DNA of 43,104 nucleotides from Deltaproteobacteria bacterium (GTDB lineage: Bacteria; Myxococcota_A; UBA9160; SMWR01). Both the position numbers and the translations under genes were made by a program. Of the stretch, positions 32,693-40,667 are shown piece by piece; position 1 is the stretch's first letter; the number at the start of each line of letters is the position of its first letter. Location: assembly GCA_019313245.1 (NCBI GenBank), contig JAFDBP010000203.1, positions 1-43,104 on the forward strand. Reading direction: 5' to 3'. Below the pieces are notes generated by a model. The model was not told where the DNA came from. It saw only the letters and a list, made by a program, of their open reading frames with translations, and did no database searches.

Positions 32693-34847
32693 CGATTGAG
32701 GCTTCCGGAACGCGGATTTTGCCGAGGAAATCGTAGTAGTCGATGCCCTCTAGGATGCCCCAAGCGTACTCTGCGCGCGCAAAATAGATGCGGGGTTCGT
32801 CCCTCAATTTCGCGAGTTCTGGCTCGTGGTTTCCGACCACGACGCCCAGCACGTTGCCGGTCAACATCTCCTCATCGTTTCCCGAATCGCCCGCGACCAG
32901 GATGCGCTCGGGGGGGAATCCCCACTTCAGCGCGAGATACCGCAGCGCCATGCCCTTGGAGCTGCGAATGGGCAGCAGATCCAGGTAGGCGTCGTGGGAG
33001 CGTACGATCTTCGCCGCGAGCTTGAGGCTGCGCAGATGGCGCCGGATCTCCTTGTCGCTCGGCGCTTTTCTGGGATCGATGAAGTAGCTGATCTTGAAGT
33101 CCCCCTGACCCTCCTTGGGTTGTAGCTTGAGGCCGGGCAGCTTGCGCATCGCGCTGCGCAGGCCCGTTGGGTTCCAGCGAAAATTGATGTGCTGCTCCCA
33201 GTCTCCGTCCTCGACGAGGCGCGGGCCGTAGTGAATCGCGCTGCCGACGGACGTGATCAGGGCGGTCGGCATGGGGATCTTCCACTGCCTCAGCGCCTCG
33301 AGGGTGAGTTCCGTCCGGCGCCCCGTCGCGATCCCGAAGGCGACCCGGTCACCGGCGTCCTGTAACCGGTCCAGCAGCTCGCGCAGCCCCTTCTCGTCTC
33401 CGATGAGTGTGTTGTCGATATCCGTCATCACCAGTCGATCGGCGGCGATCAGGCGTCTCTTGACGCTGAAAACGTTTCTTCTCTTCTTGGTGCGGTTGAT
33501 GGCCAGCCTGGCCGCGCGCAGGTACCGATCGGCGTGCGCGGTCCACGAGAAGTGGCGGTGCACTCCCACGAGGCCACTGCGGGACCATTTTCCCCACCGC
33601 TCGGTATCCGCGATCGCCCCCAGCAGTGCCTCGCCCAGTGCCGCGGGGTCGAGCGGATCGACGAGGAGTCCGTTCTGACAGGCCGCGAGGATGTCTCGGG
33701 GACCGCCGTCTTCCGTCGCGACGATCGGAAGCCCGCTCGCCGCCGCCTCGAGCAGTGTGAGGCCGAACGGCTCGGTGAGCGCGGAATTCACGAAGACTCC
33801 CCCCGTGCGCGTGGCCAGCCGGTAGAGTTCGGGAACGTCGTCGGGTAGGTGGCGTTTGGGGTAGGAGATGCTGCCGTACAGGTCGTAGCGGTCGATCAGG
33901 TAGAGGACTTCCGTCATCACCTTGCGGACCGCGCGGTTCGCGAGCCGCAGATCGTCCCGAGTCCCGATCACCAGCACGAGATTCGCCGCCTCGCGCAGCC
34001 GGTCGTTGCGCCCGTAGGCCCGCAGCAGCGTTGGGATGTTCTTGCGCGGATCCGGCCGCGACAGCGAGAGAATCATGGGTTTGTCGCGATCGTGGAGAAA
34101 TCGATGCACTTCGCGCTGAATCGGGGGGTCGGTCCAATTGCCGCGCTCGGGTGGGCTGAAGCGATCCAGATCCACGCCGGGCGGGATCACGAGCATCCGG
34201 GACGGCGCGTACTTGTCGTACAGCTGGTACTGCTCCTCGATCTCCTGGTGCGTGCTCGCGACGACGAAGGCCGCGTTGTCGAGCGCAGTCTCCTCGGCCT
34301 CGATCCTCTGCGCGATCCGATAGCGCTTCTCGATCGCAGCGGACTTCGTTCCCCGCGCGAGCAGGCGTTGCCGCTTCACGCGCCCCAGAGAATGGCCGGT
34401 AAACGCCATCGGCACGTCGAGCAGGCCGGCCAGGCGGGCTGCCACGTATCCCGCGTCGGCGTAATGGCCGTGGACGAGATCGGGGGCTCGCCCCTCCGAG
34501 CGCAGGAACCGCACGAGGTTGTCGGTGAACGCGTCCAGGTGCGACCAGAGCCTTTCCTTCGCGAGATAACGGCGCGGACCGGCCGAGATTCGCACGATGC
34601 GCGCATCGGGGGCGATCTCTTCGACGGGGACGGCGTAATCCGGATCGACGCGCGAATCGTCGACCAACCTCGTGACGAGGTCTACTTTGTCGACGACTTC
34701 ATGCTTGGCCAGCGCGCGCGCCAGCTCTACGACGTAGGTCACTTGCCCGCCGGTATCGGCGTCGCGGCCGAGTTCGAGTTCGTGACCGCGCACGAGCCCG
34801 TGGAGGCTCAGCAGCATGAGGTAGAAGCCGTCTCTGTGGGTCGCCAT
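32685..34847 (-). CDS. Bifunctional sucrose-phosphate synthase / sucrose-phosphate phosphatase
   Basis: A 720-residue fusion. Residues 1-~450 are a GT4 sucrose-phosphate synthase (UDP- or ADP-glucose + fructose 6-phosphate to sucrose 6-phosphate): GRDADTGGQVTYVVELARAL (27-46), SLSRPDPRKNIPTLLRAYGR (261-280), and TEPFGLTLLEAAASGLP with Glu359 and Glu367. Residues ~465-720 are a HAD-type sucrose-phosphatase: TDIDNT (Asp476, Asp478, Thr480), SSKGMALRYLALKWG (Lys631) and VAGDSGNDEEML (653-658). The phosphatase catalytic residues are intact, unlike cyanobacterial SPS proteins whose HAD domain is degenerate, so both steps should be done by one chain. It overlaps the sucrose synthase gene by 8 bases and lies 60 bases behind fructokinase. 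Confidence 0.94.
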   Translation of the reverse strand: MATHRDGFYLMLLSLHGLVRGHELELGRDADTGGQVTYVVELARALAKHEVVDKVDLVTRLVDDSRVDPDYAVPVEEIAPDARIVRISAGPRRYLAKERLWSHLDAFTDNLVRFLRSEGRAPDLVHGHYADAGYVAARLAGLLDVPMAFTGHSLGRVKRQRLLARGTKSAAIEKRYRIAQRIEAEETALDNAAFVVASTHQEIEEQYQLYDKYAPSRMLVIPPGVDLDRFSPPERGNWTDPPIQREVHRFLHDRDKPMILSLSRPDPRKNIPTLLRAYGRNDRLREAANLVLVIGTRDDLRLANRAVRKVMTEVLYLIDRYDLYGSISYPKRHLPDDVPELYRLATRTGGVFVNSALTEPFGLTLLEAAASGLPIVATEDGGPRDILAACQNGLLVDPLDPAALGEALLGAIADTERWGKWSRSGLVGVHRHFSWTAHADRYLRAARLAINRTKKRRNVFSVKRRLIAADRLVMTDIDNTLIGDEKGLRELLDRLQDAGDRVAFGIATGRRTELTLEALRQWKIPMPTALITSVGSAIHYGPRLVEDGDWEQHINFRWNPTGLRSAMRKLPGLKLQPKEGQGDFKISYFIDPRKAPSDKEIRRHLRSLKLAAKIVRSHDAYLDLLPIRSSKGMALRYLALKWGFPPERILVAGDSGNDEEMLTGNVLGVVVGNHEPELAKLRDEPRIYFARAEYAWGILEGIDYYDFLGKIRVPEASIDD

Positions 34848-34907
34848 GAAAGCCGTCCGAGCAGCTTATTCGAACGCGCGCGGCGAGCAGAAGACTTCTC
34901 GCCGCGT

Positions 34908-35816
34908 TCAGTTGTCGAACGCGGCCAGCAGCGCGTCTATGTCGCGCCCCAGGGCGGGCATGGCTCCGGGGCAACGAGCGACGAGCGCCCCGAGTTCATT
35001 GGCGAATCTGGCGATCCTTTCGAGTGGCCAATCCCGCAAGAAACCCGAGATCAGGCCGGCGGTGAAGGCATCGCCGGCACCCACGGCGTCGATCACCTCG
35101 ACCGCTTTTCCGGCCACGTCGACCGACTCGTCCGGACCGAGCAGCACGCATCCGCGCTCCGCCCGCGTGACGCACGTCAGTTCCACGTCATAGCGCTCTC
35201 GCAGGAAATTCGCGAATTCACTCAGGCGCGTGGCACTCGTTCCCAGCAGGTCGCCGACCGCGGAAACCTCGTCCTCGTTCAGCTTCACCACGCGGGACGC
35301 GCTCAGCGACCACTCGACCCACTCGCGCGCGTACCAGTTCTGACGCAGATTCACGTCGTACACGATCAGCGCGTCCCCGGCCGCATCCAAGCAGCGACGA
35401 ATCGCCGACCGACTCGTCGAGTCGCGCTGGGCGAGCGTTCCGAAGCAGACGGCGGAGGCGCCGCCCATCAGCGCTGAGAACTCGGTGCTGAACCTCAGGC
35501 GGTCCCAGGCGACGCCCTCGTGAATGGTAAAGACCGGCCGCGCGGAATCCTCGGAATCCACGCTGACCCAGCCAGTCGGCCGCTCGGAGTCGCGCTGGAT
35601 GTAGCGCACGTCCAACCCGCGGGTTTCGAGATAATCGACGAGAGCTTCGCCGGCGTCGTCGCAGCCGACGCGAGAAACGACGACACCGCGGTGCCCGAGC
35701 TGGGATGCGTGATAGGCCACGTTGGCCGGCGCCCCGCCGGGGCTGCGCGTGTCGGCGAAGCAATCCCAGAGGATCTCGCCAATACCGACAACGATCGATT
35801 CCAATTTCTCCGGCAT
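34908..35816 (-). CDS. PfkB-family sugar kinase, probable fructokinase
   Basis: A 302-residue ribokinase-fold kinase. The start at 35816 begins MPEKLESIVVGIGEILWDCF, the usual family opening; the longer frame is not homologous. Motifs: SPGGAPANVAYHASQLG (25-41, sugar binding), YDVNLRQNWY, LNEDE, and the PfkB signature DAVGAGDAFTAGL near the C-terminus with the catalytic Asp. It would phosphorylate fructose released by sucrose synthase to fructose 6-phosphate, the acceptor for sucrose-phosphate synthase. This closes a sucrose cycle with the next two genes; the context makes fructose the likeliest substrate. No ribosome binding site precedes the ATG, and a TACAAT -10 element lies 11 bases upstream, which suggests a leaderless or nearly leaderless mRNA. 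Confidence 0.92.
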   Translation of the reverse strand: MPEKLESIVVGIGEILWDCFADTRSPGGAPANVAYHASQLGHRGVVVSRVGCDDAGEALVDYLETRGLDVRYIQRDSERPTGWVSVDSEDSARPVFTIHEGVAWDRLRFSTEFSALMGGASAVCFGTLAQRDSTSRSAIRRCLDAAGDALIVYDVNLRQNWYAREWVEWSLSASRVVKLNEDEVSAVGDLLGTSATRLSEFANFLRERYDVELTCVTRAERGCVLLGPDESVDVAGKAVEVIDAVGAGDAFTAGLISGFLRDWPLERIARFANELGALVARCPGAMPALGRDIDALLAAFDN

Positions 35817-35827
35817 TGCGGTGTCGT

Positions 35828-35833
35828 ATTGTA
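35828..35833 (-). promoter_or_regulatory. -10 element of the sucrose operon, near-leaderless
   Basis: On the minus strand TACAAT lies 11 bases before the fructokinase ATG, so transcription would begin about 4-5 bases before the start codon. No good -35 hexamer is seen 16-18 bases upstream. The absence of a ribosome binding site agrees with leaderless initiation. Confidence 0.4.
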
Positions 35834-36014
35834 TCCCGCATCGGGCGCTTTCGGAGATCCGCAAGACGGCAATCTCGTCTGCGCAGGCATTGCTCGCCCC
35901 TACCAACGTCTTCGACCGTTTCGAGCCGGCCCGCTATCGGTGCTGCTCGCTCGTTTACGCCCCGATCCGCTCGTCCTCGATGTGATGGACGTGGCGGGAA
36001 TCGAATTCAGGCAA

Positions 36015-37310
36015 TCAGCTGCCCGATGAAGATTGCTCTGCGGCAGAAACCAGGATCGGGGATTCCGGCGCGTATCGCTCGCCTGGATCTCGCTTCCGTC
36101 GCAGGAGCACAAACGCGGCGCCGACGCCCACCGTCATCGCGGCGGTGACTCCGGTGAAGAGCAGCCGATAACCCGATGCGCCCGGATTCCCGTCGAGTAT
36201 CACGCCGCCGATCAGCGGCATATAGATTTCGGGGAGGAAACCGATCACTGAAGCGGCACCCGCAGCGGTTCCAGTGAGTGAAGCTGGCACGCTACCTTCG
36301 TCGAGCAGCGCCCAATAGATTCCCCTCAGCGAAAAGATTCCCGCAGCTGCAACCGCCAAATTCACGACGACCAGGGGCAGCAGGGCTTCATTCGAGGGAG
36401 TGATGGCAAACAACCCAAAGCTGATGGTCGTCACGACCATGAAGAACGCCACCGTACGCGAGATTCCGAAGCGATCCGCGACGAATCCAGAGGCCAACGC
36501 AGCGAAGGGCTTGACCCACATCCTCCCGATGGAGAGTAGCCCCGCAATGGCGACACTCAGCAGGAACACTTCCGAAGCATATGGGGTGAAATAGTAGGTC
36601 GCCCAATAGGCGGTATTCGTAGCCATGATGATGATCGCGGTCAGCCAGACCGTGGGCATCTTCAGCACGGTCACAACTCGAGCCCAACCGTTTCCGCTCA
36701 TTCGGGGCATCGAGTCGCATTCGCCGATATCGGACCGATCCTCCAGGACCCACCACGCGGCCAGCCCGAGAGTGATGTTCACGACCGAGAAGCCGACGAG
36801 GACCGTGGCCAATGCCGCATCCGTGCTGCCAAGCCATGCGAATACGGCGAGCATGGCCATCGCTGGAAGAACTTCGAAGACCCCGCGTCCCGCTTCGAGA
36901 GTGCCAAACGCCCTGCCCTGCTCGGCGCTCGGCGCCCAATCCCGAGTCGCCTTGATCATGGCACTCCAAAAGACCAGGTTGATGCTCACCCCCCAGTACG
37001 CGTGCAGCCACAAGAGGGATCCGTAGTCGGGAAACGTCGCGAAGTAGAAGCCACCGAGACCGGTGGAAGTCATGCCCAACGCAATGAGCTTGCGCGGCGA
37101 GAAGCGATCGGCCAACCATCCGCCGGGAAAGTACGCGGCCATCGAAACGCCAGCGAAAAGCCCCATCAGCACGCCCATCTGGGTCTTGCTCAAACCCATC
37201 GCCTGCTGCATCGGGATGTAGAAGACTTCGAAGGTGTAGGGCAGACCAAATATGGTGCCGCCCGTGAGGCAGAGAATCAGCATGATCAGCGAGCGGCGCA
37301 GTCGATTCAA
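36015..37310 (-). CDS. MFS transporter
   Basis: A 431-residue, 12-helix major facilitator. The loop 2-3 motif appears as GGWLADRFSPRKLIALGM (63-80 region), a clear form of GxLaDrxGrkxxl, and a second half copy as ASGFVADRFGISRTVAF. The first helix has GGTIFGLPYTFEVFYIPM. It resembles the sugar-phosphate/anion-cation symporter and OPA-like branch, but I cannot name a substrate. It lies 198 bases upstream of fructokinase on the same strand; that gap holds a separate -10 element, so it is probably not part of the sucrose operon. Base composition is lower in GC than in the left part of the window. Confidence 0.85.
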   Translation of the reverse strand: MNRLRRSLIMLILCLTGGTIFGLPYTFEVFYIPMQQAMGLSKTQMGVLMGLFAGVSMAAYFPGGWLADRFSPRKLIALGMTSTGLGGFYFATFPDYGSLLWLHAYWGVSINLVFWSAMIKATRDWAPSAEQGRAFGTLEAGRGVFEVLPAMAMLAVFAWLGSTDAALATVLVGFSVVNITLGLAAWWVLEDRSDIGECDSMPRMSGNGWARVVTVLKMPTVWLTAIIIMATNTAYWATYYFTPYASEVFLLSVAIAGLLSIGRMWVKPFAALASGFVADRFGISRTVAFFMVVTTISFGLFAITPSNEALLPLVVVNLAVAAAGIFSLRGIYWALLDEGSVPASLTGTAAGAASVIGFLPEIYMPLIGGVILDGNPGASGYRLLFTGVTAAMTVGVGAAFVLLRRKRDPGERYAPESPILVSAAEQSSSGS

Positions 37311-37714
37311 AATGGCTCCGTCAGTGCCGGCTCTTCTTTAGTTGATTTAGCTGTGCATAGCAAGCCCGCAGAATCTCATGAGCGAAGCACAATCGGCTCA
37401 CCGTCGCCGATAAGCGCGCTAAATAGTCGATGTCGTCAACGAATGCTGGAGGCAACTTGAACCGAACCCGCCACCTCGCCTGGAAATCGATTTGATTTTA
37501 GATACTTATCGACGCTTTTCGGCGTCTCGATTCACACCAGGACTACAATCGCGAAGTCGACCTCGCTACGCAGAATCGGGTAATGTATTCATCCATGACC
37601 CGTCAGACGAATCTGGCCTCACCGAGGGGCGCTTCGAGGCCCGAGAAGGCCCGGCGACCTACAATCCTTTATTCCCTCATGCTTCCACCTCCACGCATTC
37701 GAAGGAGGCATACC
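37311..37714. other. 404-base divergent intergenic region, AT-richer than the rest
   Basis: It lies between the start of the minus-strand MFS gene and the GTG of the hydrolase gene. It contains AT-rich patches (around 37331-37360 and 37487-37512) that could hold the promoters, and TACAAT hexamers near 37543 and 37660, but no good -35 partner for them. No gene is supported: the frame upstream of 37715 looks non-coding. Confidence 0.4.
37704..37708 (+). promoter_or_regulatory. Ribosome binding site that fixes a GTG start
   Basis: GGAGG lies 6 bases before GTG at 37715 and moves the hydrolase start 132 bases inside the longest frame, directly in front of a lipoprotein signal. Confidence 0.65.
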
Positions 37715-38677
37715 GTGCTCGAACCGAGAATTGCGAAAGGCCCGAGTCGATTGTCTTTCCCAATATTGGTACTCGCTTTTTTCGTCTCAAGCTGCCACTC
37801 AGCTGACGCACCTGATTTCGAACAGGGTGTAAAACGAATCAACGGCACCAAACTTTTTTATCGCGCAATCGGCGAAGGTGAACCTCTGGTGATTGCGCAT
37901 GGCGGGCCGGGAATGGACCAGAACTACCTTCTACCCCAGATGGAAGAACTCGCCAAACAGCATCGCCTGATCTTCTACGACCAAAGAGGGACCGGAGGCT
38001 CTTCCCCCGAGATCGATCCTTCGGCAATCACGATCGAGCGGTTCGTCGATGACCTGAATGAAATCCGAAAAGCATTCGACATCGAGAAGATGAACCTGCT
38101 TGGCCACTCCTGGGGCGGCTTGCTTTCGATGTATTATGCGACGACACACCCCGACAAGATGAAAACGCTCATCCTGGCAAACACGATGCCGGCCACTTCG
38201 GAATTCTGGGCTTCATTCGCAGAAAATCTCAATCGAAACAGAAAACCCGCCGACAGCCTCGCGCTATCCGAGATCGCGGCATCCGAGGAATTTGCGGCGA
38301 AATCTCCAGCTGCACTCAGGAACTACTGGCAGATCTTCTTTCGATCCTATTTCTACGATCAATCCCTGTCATACAGCCTGAACCTCGAGCAGACCAAAAC
38401 GACATGGGCAAACGGAGATGCTGTTTCCAATCTTCTCTGGGAAGATCGACTCGAGGATTTCGATATCTACGATCAATTGGCTTCGGTCAGCTGCCCGACG
38501 TTGATCGTTCATGGAGATTTCGATCCCGTTCCTCTGAAATATGCACAGGAGATCCATGAAACGATCGCGAATTCGCAACTCGTGATCCTCGAGAACAGCG
38601 GGCATTTTTCCTACATCGAAACTCCAGCAGAGTTCTACTCCGCTGTTACTGACTTTCTAAAAAACGGTCACGACTGA
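37715..38677 (+). CDS. Proline-iminopeptidase-like alpha/beta hydrolase lipoprotein
   Basis: A 320-residue protein from GTG 37715. The signal sequence LSFPILVLAFFVSSC ends in a lipobox with Cys27, so it is exported and lipid-anchored. This is unusual, because most prolyl iminopeptidases are cytosolic. Family motifs: VIAHGGPGMDQNYLLPQM (HGGPG oxyanion motif), YDQRGTGGSSPE, LLGHSWGGLLSMYYA with the nucleophile Ser, HGDFDPVP with the catalytic Asp, and NSGHFSYIETP with the catalytic His. It probably releases N-terminal proline or related residues from peptides, or acts as an esterase. Its base composition is near 50-55 % G+C by eye, clearly below the surrounding genes, which hints at horizontal acquisition. 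Confidence 0.87.
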   Translation: MLEPRIAKGPSRLSFPILVLAFFVSSCHSADAPDFEQGVKRINGTKLFYRAIGEGEPLVIAHGGPGMDQNYLLPQMEELAKQHRLIFYDQRGTGGSSPEIDPSAITIERFVDDLNEIRKAFDIEKMNLLGHSWGGLLSMYYATTHPDKMKTLILANTMPATSEFWASFAENLNRNRKPADSLALSEIAASEEFAAKSPAALRNYWQIFFRSYFYDQSLSYSLNLEQTKTTWANGDAVSNLLWEDRLEDFDIYDQLASVSCPTLIVHGDFDPVPLKYAQEIHETIANSQLVILENSGHFSYIETPAEFYSAVTDFLKNGHD

Positions 38678-38963
38678 CAAAAAGCGAATTTCACCCGACC
38701 CAGATCTTCGAGCGGATCGGAGCGCATGTGGCGTGCAAGCCATTTCGCCATCTACCAAATAGCCGGCCTCGAGCGCGGTTTGCGCGGGCCGAAACGGTGC
38801 TTCGGTTGGTGTCGAGGCAGCACTCCCAGCGGGGCCACGCCGTGTTAGACTCATCCGGCGCGTCGAGCCGGCGTGGGGTCCAGGTTGCATCGGCTACCGT
38901 TCGATACTAGAGCGCCTCTCGGGCACCCAGAAGACCAACTCGTCCTCTCGATGTGCGGGTCGA
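38678..38963. other. Intergenic region without recognised features
   Basis: About 286 bases (up to 390 if the next gene starts at 39069). I see no gene, tRNA or clear terminator. GGAGG at 38993-38997 has no start codon at a usual distance in the MFS frame. Confidence 0.4.
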
Positions 38964-40226
38964 GTGGACTCGACTGGCTCTCCTTCTCACCTGGAGGTGG
39001 ATCATCGATCGCTACAAGCCACTGTTGAGTCTCGACGTTACGAGCCAGATTCCGCTGTAGGCCGTCAGGTGCAGATCCAAAACGCTCGGGTGTTCGTTCG
39101 CCTCTCCTGCCTGGGGACGATCGCCCTCATGCCGCTCCTGATCCTGCCGGCCATGATCGGCGTGCTGGTGGATCGGTCCGGGATGGCGGAGTCCTTCGCC
39201 GGCTGGTCCGCTTCCTGCAACTTCTTCGGCGCCGCTCTGGTGGCCCTGTTGATGTCCCTGCGCATGCACCACCTGAGCCTGAAGACGTTTGCCACGCTGG
39301 GCCTATCGCTGGCCACCGTCGCCGATCTTCTCTCGGTGCTCAGCACGGGTTGGCCCACGCTCTTTCTGACGGTTCGCTTCCTCGGCGGCATCGGTACGGG
39401 TGCGGCCTACACGGCTGCACTGGCAGCCTTCGCTCGCTATGAAGATACGGATCGCGGATACGGCATCTTCATCACCCTCCAATTCATCGTCAGCGGCCTG
39501 AGTCTGTACCTCCTGCCGGTGTACTCCTCGACTCTGGGCACGACGGGGATGTTCTTCATCCTTGCCGGGTTCGATTCCGCGGGTGTGCTGCTGGCCCGCC
39601 ACCTTCCCGGCAAGGCGATCGATGAACGCGCGGAGAAGAGCGGAACTTCCGAGATGAGCGTACTGATGACCGCGGTCGCCGTATCTGCTCTGCTCGGTTT
39701 CTGCACCTTCGAGGCGGCAAATACTGCCCAGTTCACCTACATCGAACGACTGGGCATGGCACTACAGTTCGGCGAGCACAAGGTGGGCACCAGCCTGCTG
39801 ATCGCATCCTTCATGGGAATACCCGGTGCCTTCGCCATTGTGCTCATGGGCGAGCGCTACGGCCGGCTCAAACCCCTGCTCGCGGGGATCGGTGTCGCCA
39901 TCGCCGGGCTGGTCCTCTTGATCGTGACCGATTCGTATCCCTTCTATCTGCTCGCCAATTGTTGCATCGGGTTTTCCTGGGCGTTTTGTCTGCCTTTCAT
40001 CCAGGGTCTGCTGGCGTCGCTGGACCGGGATGGCAGTGTGCTGGCGGCGGGTTCATTTACAGCAACCATCGGCGGCGCTGGCGGTCCCGGCCTGGCGGCG
40101 CTGTTCGTCGATGGGGGACACTACGACCGGGTATTCATGATGGGAATCGCGCTGTTCATACTGGCCGTGATCGGTTTTTCGATCGCCAATCGCGAGACCG
40201 CCCCGCGCGCGCCATTGCCGCTGTAG
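38964..40226 (+). CDS. MFS transporter
   Basis: Up to 420 residues (GTG at 38964); a GTG at 39069 would give 385 residues beginning directly before the first helix and may be the true start. Ten to twelve hydrophobic segments are visible. The first half has LMPLLILPAMIGVLVDRSGM and LTVRFLGGIGTGAAYTAALA; the second half has VLMGERYGRLKPLLAGIGVA, a GxRxGR-like loop, and CIGFSWAFCLPFIQGLLASL. The overall pattern is that of the sugar/drug MFS_1 superfamily, but the canonical loop 2-3 motif is weak. The substrate is unknown. It stands alone, with 441 bases before the next MFS gene. Confidence 0.75.
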   Translation: MDSTGSPSHLEVDHRSLQATVESRRYEPDSAVGRQVQIQNARVFVRLSCLGTIALMPLLILPAMIGVLVDRSGMAESFAGWSASCNFFGAALVALLMSLRMHHLSLKTFATLGLSLATVADLLSVLSTGWPTLFLTVRFLGGIGTGAAYTAALAAFARYEDTDRGYGIFITLQFIVSGLSLYLLPVYSSTLGTTGMFFILAGFDSAGVLLARHLPGKAIDERAEKSGTSEMSVLMTAVAVSALLGFCTFEAANTAQFTYIERLGMALQFGEHKVGTSLLIASFMGIPGAFAIVLMGERYGRLKPLLAGIGVAIAGLVLLIVTDSYPFYLLANCCIGFSWAFCLPFIQGLLASLDRDGSVLAAGSFTATIGGAGGPGLAALFVDGGHYDRVFMMGIALFILAVIGFSIANRETAPRAPLPL

Positions 40227-40667
40227 AAACGACTGTCGGATCGCAAAATCCAGGAATTAGAACGAGATAGATGGTGGAGGCGGCGGGAATCGCGGACCCG
40301 CAAAGCTGGCCGAGCGCATCGCGGACGAGCTGAGCGCTTCCGCGCGCGAATCCGATTGCCCGCAATCGACCAACTGGCTGATGGCGCGTGACGTTTTTCG
40401 CAAGGCTTTGATTCCATGCCGCTTTTCACTGTTGATCGAGTCCCTTGCAGTCGCCTGGAGTCGACCCCAGTCGTGGAGATATCTTGGAGATGGCCGTGGC
40501 TGAGCTGCAGTCGACCTGATGCCCTCGACGCGGGTGGGCGAGGAAGTGGACGAGGATGACATCGCGACCGGCGAGCGACGTGAGGGAATCTAGCCATTCG
40601 CGGACGCGCACGACCCATGCGAAGCTCCTCGAACGGCGCGAAGTGCGCGACGGGGAGCGCTGACCTC
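40227..40667. other. 441-base intergenic region
   Basis: It lies between two same-strand MFS genes. The element CAGTCG recurs three times (near 40447, 40472 and 40509), mostly as part of CAGTCGac/gc. I find no supported gene; a short minus-strand stretch vaguely recalls a tyrosine-recombinase C-terminus but is not convincing. Confidence 0.35.

Noticed and set aside
33849-35477. 542-codon + frame opposite SPS-SPP and fructokinase
   Set aside because: Antisense shadow of two clearly identified genes.
40440-40560. Possible tyrosine-recombinase C-terminal remnant on the minus strand
   Set aside because: A short stretch reads LSHGHLQDISTTG, loosely like the recombinase LGHxxISTT motif, but the flanking residues do not fit, no catalytic Arg or Tyr is present, and no repeats bound it.
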